Source of the DNA: Diphasiastrum complanatum
Taxonomy: Eukaryota; Streptophyta; Lycopodiopsida; Lycopodiales; Lycopodiaceae
Direction of reading: 5' to 3'
DNA: 64,000 bases
Assembly: GCA_029204225.1 (NCBI GenBank)
Contig: CM055112.1
Location: forward strand, 2,272,346 to 2,336,345
The notes beneath the pieces were generated by a model. It was not told where the DNA came from and did not search any database. It saw only the letters and a list, made by a program, of their open reading frames with translations. Both the position numbers and the translations under genes were made by a program. Below, in pieces: positions 23,880-36,900 of this stretch (the first letter of the stretch is position 1; the number at the start of each line of letters is the position of its first letter).

Positions 23880-24915
23880 CTAATTAAGAAATGCTCTCAT
23901 GATTTACTTGCTTGTTTCGGTCACTATGATGATCAGACTTCGTACAACACTCTAAATATTAACAATGAAAAAATTCGTGTGAACAGTCTTCTAATCTCCT
24001 CAATATGGTTGTTGCTACTAACGGGTATGAAGAGTTGAAGTGCCATGAAATGATCATGCCATGAAATGATCATGAATTTACTACTCGTTGATGCTTAACT
24101 TTCATTAACGAGGTTTCCTTTGAAGTGTTCTGCTTTTTGTTTAAACCTTTGGTTACACTTCGACTATTTCTAATATAAATGGTATGATGGGTTTAGTTAT
24201 ATAACTTGGATTAGACCTGTCTGTTAAAGTCTATATATACTTATTTGTGGACGGTAATGTCCTGACAATTTGAAATTGACAGTGCAAAAAACATTTTTCT
24301 AAGTTGTTACTTAGAAAAAGGGATGGTTTTCTGATAAGCATTTTGAAAAGGGTAATGGCAGATAGTTTTGAGCTCTACTATAAAACTAGTCTGGATGTAA
24401 TTGTCTACTTTAGTTGTACTTTTGTAAGTTGACTTTCAAGCACTGATTATACACTGTTAAACTTATAATTTTGTAACTTTGAGTAAAGCTGAAACAATGT
24501 CCGACTTTTTACTCCTGATATGGACAAAATTATAGTCACCTGTGACCTAACTTGGCAATGACTACTTGTTGTGACATGGATAACAACTGAGAGTATGTGT
24601 AGACACCTGTAGTTCCCACAATAATGTCCTTGTTCTAACACGGTTGTTGTTGTGGATGGATGCAGGTGAGCATATTCTCCTCAACTCGGAGCTTTTGCTG
24701 GTTGTTAGGTTTGGTCAATATGATATGTTTGACTGTGATGACTCTATACGAATTTGATTTACTTTAATATTCGTATGTTTGGCATTGTGGTGATAATGTG
24801 TTTTGTTTAGATTTGTTAGGTTCAAAAACACACACACACACACACACACAATATCACACAATCACTCACACACACACACAAAATCTCAAGACACACACAC
24901 GCACAATATCACACG

Positions 24916-24965
<50 letters not shown>

Positions 24966-27900
24966 CACACACACACATGGAAAGACTCAAAGCAGCTGGT
25001 CTGTTACATCCGTTGGAAATTCCCAGCAAGAAGTGAGAAAGTATTTCCATGGATTTTGTGGTCGGACTCCCCAGGTCTGGGAAGGATCACAATGCCATTT
25101 GGGTAGTAGTTGACAGGCTAACCAAAATGGCGCAATTTATTCCAACAAAAACTATTTTCAAAGCTTCAGAACTTGCTCAACTCTTCGTTGAAAAGTTGTT
25201 CAGGTTGTACGGTTTGTCGAACGATATTGTTAGTGATCGTGATTCCAAGTTCACTGGCAAGTTCTAGTAGGCAGTCTTTGAAAGACTGGAAACTACCTTA
25301 AGTCTATCGTCTACGGATCACCCAGAAACCGATGGTGAGACCGAACCTGTCAACCAATCGATGGAAGATATGCTTCATGCATACGTTTCCAGGACAGTCA
25401 AATTGGGAAACGTACCTCCCAATGGTTGAGTTCGCATACAATAGTATGAAGCATTCTGCCACTGATTTAGTCCTTTTATGCTCTTGTACGGCTTTCAGCC
25501 TCGTTCCCCTATCTCCGTTGGACTCAATGGCCTCAAGGTGCAAGAGCAACGGATTTCTTGCATGATATGCAGGAAATGTTGCAGGTGGCTAGGGAAAGCA
25601 TTAGATCGGCTCAGGATCGAGCCCAATTCTATGCTAATCGAAGCTGCGCTCCTCTAGAATTTTAGATCCATGATTGGGTGTATCTTAGAATCCCAAAAGA
25701 CTCTAAGACACTTCGAATGGGGAAATGTCCTAAGTTATCTCCACGTTTTAGCGGTCCATTCAAAGTTCTTAACAAGATCGGTAGGGCTGTGTATAGACTA
25801 GAACATCCTGTTCGAACTAAGGTTCATTCTGTATTCCATGTTAGTCGTTTAAAGGAACGACTTGGTGGAAAAGATGACCTGATTCCCACAGATGATCTAG
25901 TGCTATTGGAGGATTTGATTGCTTTTGTACCCCATGAACCAGATAGGATCATGGACACCCGATGTCATCAGTTTAGAAATCGTTTGATTTCTGAACATTT
26001 GATTCGTTGGAAAGGTAAGTCAGATGATGAGGACACCTGGGAGAGGGAAGACGATTTGAGACTTAGATTCCCTGGTTTTTTCCCATAGAAGGAAGTTTTA
26101 TGGGAGGGGGGAATGTTATGTACCATAACGGTACGCCCTTCAGTGACGGCCTCGCAAGGGGCATGATGCAAGTCGCGTTATCGACATGTTTGGGTGCCAC
26201 ACGTGACACGTCACCATCCTAGGTGGTCATGTGTCGCCGGCAGGACCGTGCTTGATGGGACCCACTATGCTATGCCTATATAGTGGTGGGGTTTCCCTCT
26301 TTCCATTCACTCAGTCTACCCGGGAGTTGGTGGATGGAGAGCACGTGCATGAGCTAGGATGTATCTCCAGGCCAGGAGATGTATGCTAGGGAGAGCCGAG
26401 TGTGATGGCTGGTGGTATGGGACGCTAGTTATCGTAGGAAACTCAAGGCATGATTATGTCGATAGCTCCAATGCATGGGGGTGGGTCGGTTGTGACCCTA
26501 TGGATGGGCGGATACGGTGCGTCGTCACTGGTATGGGGTGTGCGGATCCTTCAAGGCAATCGGAGATTCATGGGAGTTGTAACATAAAGGCAAGCATAAC
26601 TTTCAACGAGAAGGACCGTACAAGGTAGTAGAGATCCGACCTAATGGCGCAGTCATTCTCGCCGACCTGCAAGGCTAACAGCAGCAGGTTGCGTCGCTAC
26701 TACCTCGCCAATGTCCAGCTCAGGGGTGTGCCCGAAGCGCCATCCTCCTCGTCCTCGTCTGCTCATGATGAGCCATCAATACCCCATTAGATGGCCTAGG
26801 TAGGCGTAGTTATTTAGTTTATCTGGGTAGGTAAGTTAGATAGTTGTCAATTAAGATAGACGATAGCATAGGTTAGTTAGTCGTTAACTACAGTTTAGAT
26901 CTAGATCGTTAGAAGGTAGATTCAAAGTGACCCGATTAGATCTAGAGTAGATGACCCTTATAATATGATAGTTAAGTTAGATTAGGTCGACTTAGCTAGG
27001 CGGATTAGTCGTAAGCTAGATAGTTTTAGTTTAGATAGATTAGTTGGGTAATTAGCTAGACCCGCTAGAGTAAGCCTGATAGATAGCGTTCAAATTAGAC
27101 AGTCCTGACCGTGTAGCCGATTAGATATAGATAATGAGTCAGATAGATCTTAGACCAGTTAGACCATTTTAGATCAGTTAGGATAGACTTAGGATTAGTT
27201 AGCCGAAGAATAATAGACCGTGATCCATAGATTAGGGTAGCTACTGACCGTGACCCATAGATTAGATTACCTCCTTACTTAGATAATTAGGTAGATGGAT
27301 AAGTTAGCTAGTTATGTAGGCTAGATTAGGTAAGTCTAGACTAGGCAGATAGTTTAAGTTAGAAGTTAGGTAAAATAGGCTTACTATTGAAAAGATCCGA
27401 TTAGACTAGATTGTCGTCCCTTGGCATAGTTTAGCCATAAATTCAGGATAGATTAATTAGACAGTAGGATAGATAGGAATTTGGTTAGGTTAGGTAGGGT
27501 AGACACGGTGCCGACAGACCCCTATATATGAAAATTCCATCTTGTACAAACTGCCCTCACCCTTGTACAAAATCCCAACCTACCCCACCTCTTCCCCTTT
27601 TCCCTTGTAAAAATAACGCCCTGAACAGCTTGAAAAGAGCAATATTGCTTTTTTTAGCAACCGCTGCCCCTTCCCCTGCCATTATTTTCCTTTGTTGCAA
27701 TTATGCGCATGGTCAAGTCTGTCCAGAAAAATTCCAGCCTGACTGCAAGTTAGGCTCGATTTTTGACAAAACTTTTTAGTAAACAACGGGAGCTTCTGAT
27801 TAGAAAATCTCGTAAATCTGGCAGCCAATTGGGAAACGGACTGTGCATAGTGCAAACACTGATGATTTGGCATTGATGGGACCAACTTCCAAAATTAGCA

Positions 27901-30900
27901 GTAGGTGAGTCAGGCAGACTCCTATATATAGGCGCGATTTATGGGAAATTCATACTTTTCACAGACTCGCCCTGACTCGCGCTCTCTCGCAGACTCGCCT
28001 TGACTCACGCCCGTTGTTTTTTTCATGTTCTAGCTTTTTTTTGATTGACTCGCCAGCAGTCCTGCACCTTCCGCACACCATTTTCAACATTTTTTTTTGA
28101 CTCGCCATCATTCTGACTCGCATCATCCCCTGACTCGCGCTGACTCGCATCATCCTTGACTCGTGCTGACTTGCCATTATCCCTGACTCGCACATACTCG
28201 CCTTCTCTGACTCGCCATCCTTGACTCGCATCTCTTACTCGCAATCTCTGACTCGCCCTAGCTCGCCTTCAGAGAGCCCTAATTCACCTGCAGCCTCTAC
28301 TTCTTACTCTGACCCTCATACCTCAAAATTAGTGCCCGATCACCCCCATGGCACCGAAACGTCGACTTTCGGGCGCCACTGCTCCCCCTTGGACAACGAG
28401 TCAGACTCACCAAGAGCACCACCGCACCATCCAGTCCAAGCCGTTCCTCTAGCCCCACGACATCTTCACAAATCGCCACCTCGCCATCCGTGTCTCAGCA
28501 AAACGGATCTCCATCTTCTTCCCCAACTACATCCACTTCCCCTAGTCGAGAGGAGGGAGAGACATCTCCCCGATCTGGCGGCCGCTCATGCACCTTCCCA
28601 ATATACCATCCTTCTGTTACTTACAGAGCAAGAGCTCGCAGCTCTTCGCCTGATGGCTGCCTAGCAGTTCTGACTGCCACAGGCCTAGACGCCATGGAAG
28701 TACCCCTCCTTCAGGACCTTTCTATAGTCGAGAGGGCCTTTTTTACCTTCGATACTGATCATTTCACCGTAACCCACAAAGGGCAAGACTATACAGTCAC
28801 CCTCGATCCCACACTAATCTCATTGGCGCTTAGCCTTCCGCACACCACCCACCTACCAATCTCCTGAGCCCTTACCAAATTCGACATATCCACCTTTTTC
28901 CTTCCGGATTAGGGTGATGTCAAGACAAAAACCAACAATAGATACCTGATTTCGCAAATCAAAAATCCAAATCTCTGAGGGGCAATAGACTTTCTATCAG
29001 TCACCATCATCTTGAGCTCCCATCGCCCTAATTGTGTCCAAACAAGTTGTGGTCATTATGGCCATGATTGAAGGACCGAACACCATCTATGATTGGGCCA
29101 CACTTCTCGTTAAGGAGTTGCAAGCCGCTTTCAAGCGGCCTTTCCGGATCACTTGCTGTTACGAGCACGTAACTAGTGCCGAGCCCTAGAGAACACAGGA
29201 GGTCAGATACCACAGTCAAGGTCGTGTCCAGCGTACACGACCAACAGGGCAAGACAATGTGAGTAGTGTGCCCCGACACGGTCCATAGCTATGACGGGCC
29301 TAACATAGTCTAGGGACCCTGTCAGCAGGATAGGGCCCCACGTTGGGTCCCGACGTGCAGTCGGCCACGATAGAGCCACGTGGCCGACACTTGGCAGTAT
29401 GCATGTTACCAGGCCTCACACTGGGCTAGGAGGGGCTTGCTCCATATCAGGGAGTAGGCAAGGCTGGGGGGATCAGTGAGTGTTTGCCCTACTGTGGTGT
29501 TAGGATCTATTACACTGGTATCAGAGCCATCTCCTTATTTGGGAGCTTAGTAGCAGCAGAGGAGAAAGTAGATAGATTGCTCATAATCTTTTGAACTTTT
29601 CAGAACTTGTGAGAGCAGGGCCAGCGCTGTAGAGACAGCCTTCTACTGAGGAAATCTCGGTGGAATTACTTGTTTTTTGGATCAGATTTGACTCAGATTT
29701 CTAGTAGAACTAGGTCGCTGCAAAATCAGCTTCCAACTCGGATTTTTCAGAGGTAAATCCATCGAATCTGATCTGATTTCTATCGGAAATCAATGGACAG
29801 GGCCAGCGCTGGACAGAGGGGAGGGAATTCGAGGGTTCATCCCTGAATTTGCCTGATTTTTAGAACCTTTTACACCAGATTTTGTGCCTACAGACCAGCG
29901 ATCAAGGTGTGGAAGCAAAATCGGAATTTCAGATTGGTTTTGGGCCTTAAATCAGAGGAAATTTGGCCAGGTGGATTGCTTTCCAGCCAGCGAGAGTCTC
30001 CATCACTTCAAACCAGACTTTGCTCCCAATTCCTATCAATTCGGATTTTCCAGATCAGAAACAGCACTTCTATTGAGAGCCAGATCAGCGAGCAGTAGCC
30101 TTTGTAAATTTTGATTTTCAGATCTGTTTTTGGGGCTTCAAACCTGAATTTTTTGAAGTAGCAGACCCACAGTTCAGCCAGCGAGGGTGGTCAGAGGTTC
30201 AAATCAGATTTTGTCCTACAAATTTGAGCTTTGATTTCTGATTTTCTGGGACAGCAGGTCTGAAATTGTGTGGAACAGCTGAGAGGGTTCCTCTTCGTAT
30301 TTTCCTCAGAAACAACTAAGTCGTCTTTCCCTCTTTGTACAGTTATAAATTAGTCTTTTCGACTTTTTTTTTGAGAGGAAACGTCAGGCACTCTTTTTCT
30401 ATCTATGAAAATGACCACTTCTCCGGGATCTGATCAACCCCTGACAAGAGGCATTGGTGAATTAGAAATGGAAGCCCTGAGGTTCAGCAAGGGGAAAGAA
30501 CCGATGGAAGTTGAAGAACAGGAACAATTCGCCGAAGAACTCGACGAATTGGTTACCAAGGAGCAGTTTCTCCATTTGGTAACAGAAGTGGATGAACTGA
30601 AGTTGGCGTTAGCCAATTTCAAGTCCAGTGTAAACGACTCGTTCGCTGAACTCAAAGGCTTGATTTTGAGTTCCGCGAAAGGAAGTTTTCCCTCCACTTC
30701 TCAGTTGTCCCCTTCTCCACTTCCATCAGTTTCGGGTGAGCCTATGCTGTCTCACCCCAGTGTCTTTAAAGACTTAAAGCCTCCTACTTTTATTGGGGAA
30801 GAGAAGGATAGAAACGCAGACATTCTACGACCAATGAGCAAAAACAAAGCCCAGCGCCTCACCAACATATTTTACGGCGACGAGAATAAAAGCATGGTCG

Positions 30901-33900
30901 AGTCGGCATAAGGATTTAGATCTACTTGTAATTTAACGTCAGACACCCATAGAAGGTGGAATGTACTCGTAAGCCTATGGCGCAAGAAATAAAAGTAGAT
31001 CAATGCTCTATTGGGCCTAAAATGAGAAAAGGACCCAAGGAGTTAAAATGTAATTTGGTCTAAAACTTTTAATTAAGTCAAGTTTTTATGGCACATGGTT
31101 TTTGGGTGAACCAAAAACCCGAACCCTAGCTGTCTAAAAAGAGGGATGTGACACCATTTTGTAATCACTTTTCCTTGGAAGAATAGAAATTGAGAGAGAG
31201 AGAGAGAGTATCTCCTCCAACCATTCTTGCTTTTTGTGAAGTCCTATTTTCTTGTGTATGATTGATTGTGGATGATGAATGCTTGTTTGTTGTTGTTAAT
31301 CATGCTATCACATTCTTGAATGATCATTAGCACTTGCCTTCATCCAACTAATCCACAAAATCACACTCAAGCAAAGTAGGTGTTAGTAAATCCCCTTTGG
31401 AAGAGATCATTAGGATCCATGAGGTAGGTTTTCTTTCCATTGTTCTGTATTGGGAAATTGTCATGGGACAAGAGTGATGGCTCAAAATCTCAATGGACAA
31501 GATAGAAGGATATTTGAGAAACGGGTGCAACGTGCACATCATATCATCAACTTATCCATGAAGGATAAGGTTATTCCTCTGATCAGGAATGCAGTTGGGC
31601 CTAAGGATACATGGGATATTCTTAGGAATACATATGACACCGTGAGTAAGTCTCGAGCTTTGTTCTTGAATAATAAACTTCATACCTTAAAAATGGAATC
31701 AAAAGAATCCATTACGGATTTTATTACCAGGGTGAAGGATCTAAGAGATCAGTTTCTATCGGGGAAATTGTACTTGACAATACTCTTGTACAAATTGTTT
31801 TGAATAGTTTACCATTTCAATATCAAAACTTTGTTATGACATTGAGTTTGAGGGCGAGATCGCCAACATTCGACGAGATGAATGATTTGCTACTTCAAGA
31901 AGAGTTACGAAGACAAAACTTGATGTCTAGGGAAGATTTCAAAGAGCTGAGTTACTTCATCACGAATCAAGGCAAGAAGAAAGGAGGCAAAAAGGATCAG
32001 AAGTAGGAAGGCAAGGACAATACGGAAAAAGGAGACAATTCCAAATCCAATCCAAAGAGAAATGGTAATTGTAACTTTTGTGGTAAATATGGTCATTTTG
32101 CGTTTGAGTGCAGGAAAAAGAAGGCAATCCAGGACAAGAAGAAGCAGTCAGACAACTTTATTGAAGACAAAGACAAAAGTGAAGTTGTGGGATGCTATGA
32201 GTTATTCTTAGCTTCAACATCAGAGATCTCTAAAGACTGTTGGTACATTGATTTTGGAGCAATGCAACATATGACACCACATCGTGAGTGGTTTACACAG
32301 TTTGAGGACAGTGGTGTAATGCACATGTCAAGCTTGGAGACAATTCTTCTTACGACATCAAATGTCGAGGTACAGTGAGAGTACATTTACCTTCAGGGGA
32401 TATAGGAGAAATTAAGAATGTTCTCTATGTTCCAGGTTTAAAGAAGAATTTACTTTCAGTTTCTGCTATCACTAAACAAAACATGAAAGTTGAGTTTGAT
32501 GATCAGAAGTGTCTTATCAAAGACAAAAACAAAGGTTACAAAGTTGTGGTCACAGGATCTTTGGAAGGTCGACTTTACAAACTTGATGCGTCTACATCGG
32601 ATCATCAGGTTTGTGCAGCATCTAATAGTATGGAGAGCAGGATGTGGCATGAAAAGTTTGGACATCTGAACCATAAAAGCTTACAGGTTCTAAAAGGCAA
32701 TAATATGGTAATAGGATTACCTAATATTGTATCTTTGGAAAAAATCTGTGAAGGATGTGTTATGAGCAAGCATCATCGCATGCAGTTTCCTAAGGATGGA
32801 GCATATAGAGCCAAGGAGATCTTGGAGCTTGTTCATACAGACTTATGTGGTCCCATGCAGATTGAGTCTATAAGGGGAGCATCCTACTTCATGGTATATG
32901 ATTTCAGGAAAGTATGGATATACTTGCTTAAGTGTAAGAGTCAAGCTTTTAAGTTCTTTACTCAATTCAAATCACTTGTTGAGAAGCAAACAGGAAAGCA
33001 AATCAAGATTCTACGTTCAGATAAGGGAGGTGAGTTCATATCTATAGAGTTCCAGGAATTCTGCAAAGAACATGGAATCAATAGACAATTTGCTTCGACT
33101 GATACACCACAACATAATGGAGTAGCCGGAGAGAAAGAATAGGTCTATTGTGGAGAGTGCTCGAAGCATGCTACGAGGTAAGAACCTCAAGAATCATTTG
33201 TGGGGCGAAGCAGTTAGTACAGCAGGTTACTTACTTAACAAAAGTCCTACAAAAGCTGTTCTAAATCGAACTCTAGAAGAAGCTTTCACAGGTATAAAAC
33301 CTAAAGTGGATCATCTACGAGTTTTTGGTTGTATTGCATATGCTCATATTCCTAAAGATAATCGTCAAAAACTTGATTCAAAGGCAGCCAAGTGTTTATT
33401 CCTTGGTTATGATGAGCAAGAGAAGGCATATCTTACCAGTAAGAAGGTGATTATGAGCAGGGATCTTGTGTTTGAAGAAAGTGAGTCTTCTAAGCTAGAA
33501 GATCATGAGGAGGATGTATTTTCTCCTACATCAAAAACTCCTGTCATAGATGATATTCAGGAAGATACAGGTCCATGTGATACAACCCCATTTTTATCTA
33601 CACTGGCCCCCCCTGCTACTGTCGCCGGGGGGCGGGGGGGATCGGGGGGCAGCGCCCCTCAAAGCAAAAGGCGAGGTACAATTGCTCTATAGTTCTTTGT
33701 CTCTATCCCACTGGAACCATCTGTGATCGTAACGAACAGGCTAGAAGTTAGTTTTGAATTTTTATCCTTGACAGAACCCAACATGGATTAATGCACCTAA
33801 AAAAAAGAATGGCCTTAAGTAGAGCTTTCATCTGATACCCATATTGCCCACCAAAAAAAAAAAACACGTTTGTGAGAAACGTTCCCAGAATTCAGAAACG

Positions 33901-36900
33901 CATTTCTGAACCGCGTTTCGGAACGCGTTTTCAGAAACGCAGTGCAACTATGGTTCTAACACAACTAGGATTTGAACATAGCTAATAACCTTGCATCCAC
34001 CAGTCCTAAACAATCACATTCTTTGTTCAAGAAATTTGTGGCAATGCCTTCGTGGTATGCCATAAGTTTTTTCTGGCAATGATTTTGACCCCTCTCTACG
34101 TGAGAACCTTTTCTACATCCACAACTAGATGCTTTGTGTACTTCACAGGATAAGCGCTCAACATTTTTCCGTTCAAAATCAGGTTAGCTTTGGGTTGTCA
34201 TTCCAAGCCCTACTGCTTCCTGTTAAGTTCCAGTACCACCTACAGCTCCATCGATCGTCCCTCTTTCAGGTCCTGAACCTCCATATGCTCGTGAATTTCA
34301 AGATCGATTCCAACTTTCCATGTATTTTGGGTCTTTCAATGGCAACGATCTCAAAAACTGGTTAATTAAGTTGGCGACTTACTTTCTTATGCTCCCAAAG
34401 ACTGATCATCAATAGCCGACTTAGATTTGGATGGTCGTGTTGCCACTTGCTGTTGGGTTTTTTGTTGTCATCTTGATTGTTTCATGTGTCTACTTTGCAT
34501 TTAGAGCTCCTACGGGTTATGATTGATCCTCAATGGATGGTCCGATAGCGGGTTATTTTTGGGAGATCTATCTTACTTGTTTACAGAGTTCTTTCGTCCT
34601 GCTTATGTCAGTTGTTATTCCCCCACTGAGTTTGCTGAGATATGCACCAAGTGTTTATGTTTCCGTTGTAGAAGCCCTGACCATATGGCCCGAGAATGTC
34701 GCCAGCCTTTTATTGCTACTACTGGGCGAGGACGATTATGACCTTTATATCCAGATCTTTGATGACCCAACTGCCTTGGACTCTGCTAATTCTACTCCGG
34801 TCGACCCTAGCCTTGCTGATCTTGCTCTTGCCAAGTGCCATGCCAGCTTGCATATGCTACGTGGAATGGTACATTCTGTCATGTATTTGTGCGTTGCAGC
34901 TATTCATCCATTATGTGTCGAGGTTGGTAGTCCCACACTTTCTGGAGTAAGATTCTTCTAAGGCATTGAGTATTAGAAGAGGGGTTTCCTTGGGCAGGCT
35001 GATTTTCACGTTGTTCCTCACAAGTGCTCCAATGGTCAAGACTTTTATATTTAAAAGATGATCATTTTCTGTGGATCTTAGTGATTTCTTCTAGACCATT
35101 TAGGGCAAAGGACGAGAAACATGCATTAAGCGGCAGCAATACCTCTCGTTATAAGAAGTGATTGTCAATACAGAGAACTATCTTCATTTCTATGATATTG
35201 AGCTGTTCAAATTTTTGTGCACATCTTCAGACATTATTGTTCCAGACACAAGATCAACATAAATTGGCTCTGATGCTCCTGTACTGATGTGCTTGAATGT
35301 TTGTGATGAGGTTTGATACATGCTCCTTAACCTGAGCTGATCGAATTGTGACCAGATCTTCTATCTAAGCCAATCTAAATGTAGAGGGTTATTTCATATA
35401 GAGAACACTTACAGCAAATAGCTGTCTATGAGGAATCACGGTTTTGTGAACCCAATAACATTTATCATGATACAAGCTCTATTTCTTGGAATAGCAATAC
35501 ATGGCAATAGTGCTCTTTAAAAAGAAATTGAGATCACAGCTGGATAACCAAGTTCATGAGAAGAAAATAATTGTTTTCTTGAGAAAACACATTTGGCCTA
35601 TGGTATTGAAACCTTATAATGGAGAATTGAATACTTCGCCCTGGCGTGTCTGCTGGCAAAGGTCCTTAAAAGAGTTGTTGATCTGTATTATAGCTTTTGA
35701 TCGCTTTTTAGGGCCCTATGGTTTTCATTGTCTTGGTAGTTGCTCTGTTGATCCAGCTTGTTGTGACAATGATCTCCAATAGGAGTAACTAGTGGTTCTT
35801 CTTATCAGTATAGTCCTTACTGCAGAAAAAATTATACTTTGAACTTGCTTTCAAGTATTAACGGGCGTGAGACTTAATTTCATTTGAAGCATGCTGCCAT
35901 TATTCAGCTTTCTTACTTTTGTTATGCAACTTGCCATTAGTCGACAAGCATTTGTTCGGTTTTCAATGCGTAATGATTCTACTTGTGTAAGTTGAAGCTA
36001 TGCTCATTGGTAACCAACCTGCTCAGTGGAGGTTGTCTTTCTCTAACGTCTAACAAATAGGTCATTGATTCCTGATAAGGTCTTTCATGCTATGGGGCAA
36101 ATATACAGATGGTTTGTCCTGACAAAAAGCACTCTGGATGGTAGTTACAGTGCTTGATTAATGTGTTTTGTTCTGGAGGTAGTAACAACGTGATACACTT
36201 TTCTCTCAGCATCTGTGAAATTGGCAAGTTAAAATATGGACGAGAATGATTTAAGTGAAGTTATTACCTACAAGAATGGGAGGCCAAAACCTTCTTTGTT
36301 AATTGACTGGTTAATTCGCTGCAGAACCATATGCTGGCTGGCATTTGTGTGAACTAGAAGTTTTTGACTGTGAGCAAATAGTCTGGCCTTCTGCAAAGGC
36401 AGAGGAAAACTTCGGCATTCAAAGTTGTGGATGGGTTGAAAAAGACTATGCTTATGAGTGCAATTTGAGGCTCCTGACTGGAAGAACTCATCAGGTCTAT
36501 GTCTTTGCTGCTCAGCAGACCTCAGAGCTAGTTAGGATATTTATGAAAATACTTAACGATGTTTTGACAGAAGAGCTTACAGTTTGTGCATTTTAGTGGC
36601 CTCCTTCAGTTGATCAAATGATTGTGTTTTCCCAGGTTCGCACTCAATTGGCTGCTTTAGGAGCCCCCTTGGTGGGTGATTCGGTTTATATGCCTGCTGC
36701 CATCATGCGATGTCACTCTCCTGAAATCGACCCTATCTTAGAAGTGAGAACATCAACCTCTTCATTTTTTGGTAATGAAAATCTGGAGACTGCTCTAGAC
36801 AGTTGGGTTTCCTGTCATGGCCCAGAGCCAGAGTGTGCTATTGGTCTTCAAGCTGCATCTTTGTCCTGGCCGGAGGCTGGATGTATCTTCACAGCAGGAA

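Larger units (their letters stand above)
17896..36324 (+). other. Intron 7 (18.4 kb), transposon-filled
   Basis: The donor GTAAGA at 17896 and acceptor GCTGCAG ending at 36324 restore phase exactly (K-E-P across the junction). Transposon pieces occupy about 19.0-33.9 kb, with lesser remnants to 34.7 kb. The stretches 17896-18381, 18468-19077, 33950-34280 and 34742-36324 hold nothing I recognise. Confidence 0.85.

Noticed and set aside
24798-25106. Thr/His and Ser/Leu-rich ORFs
   Set aside because: Mostly microsatellite; only the part after 24979 has gypsy homology.
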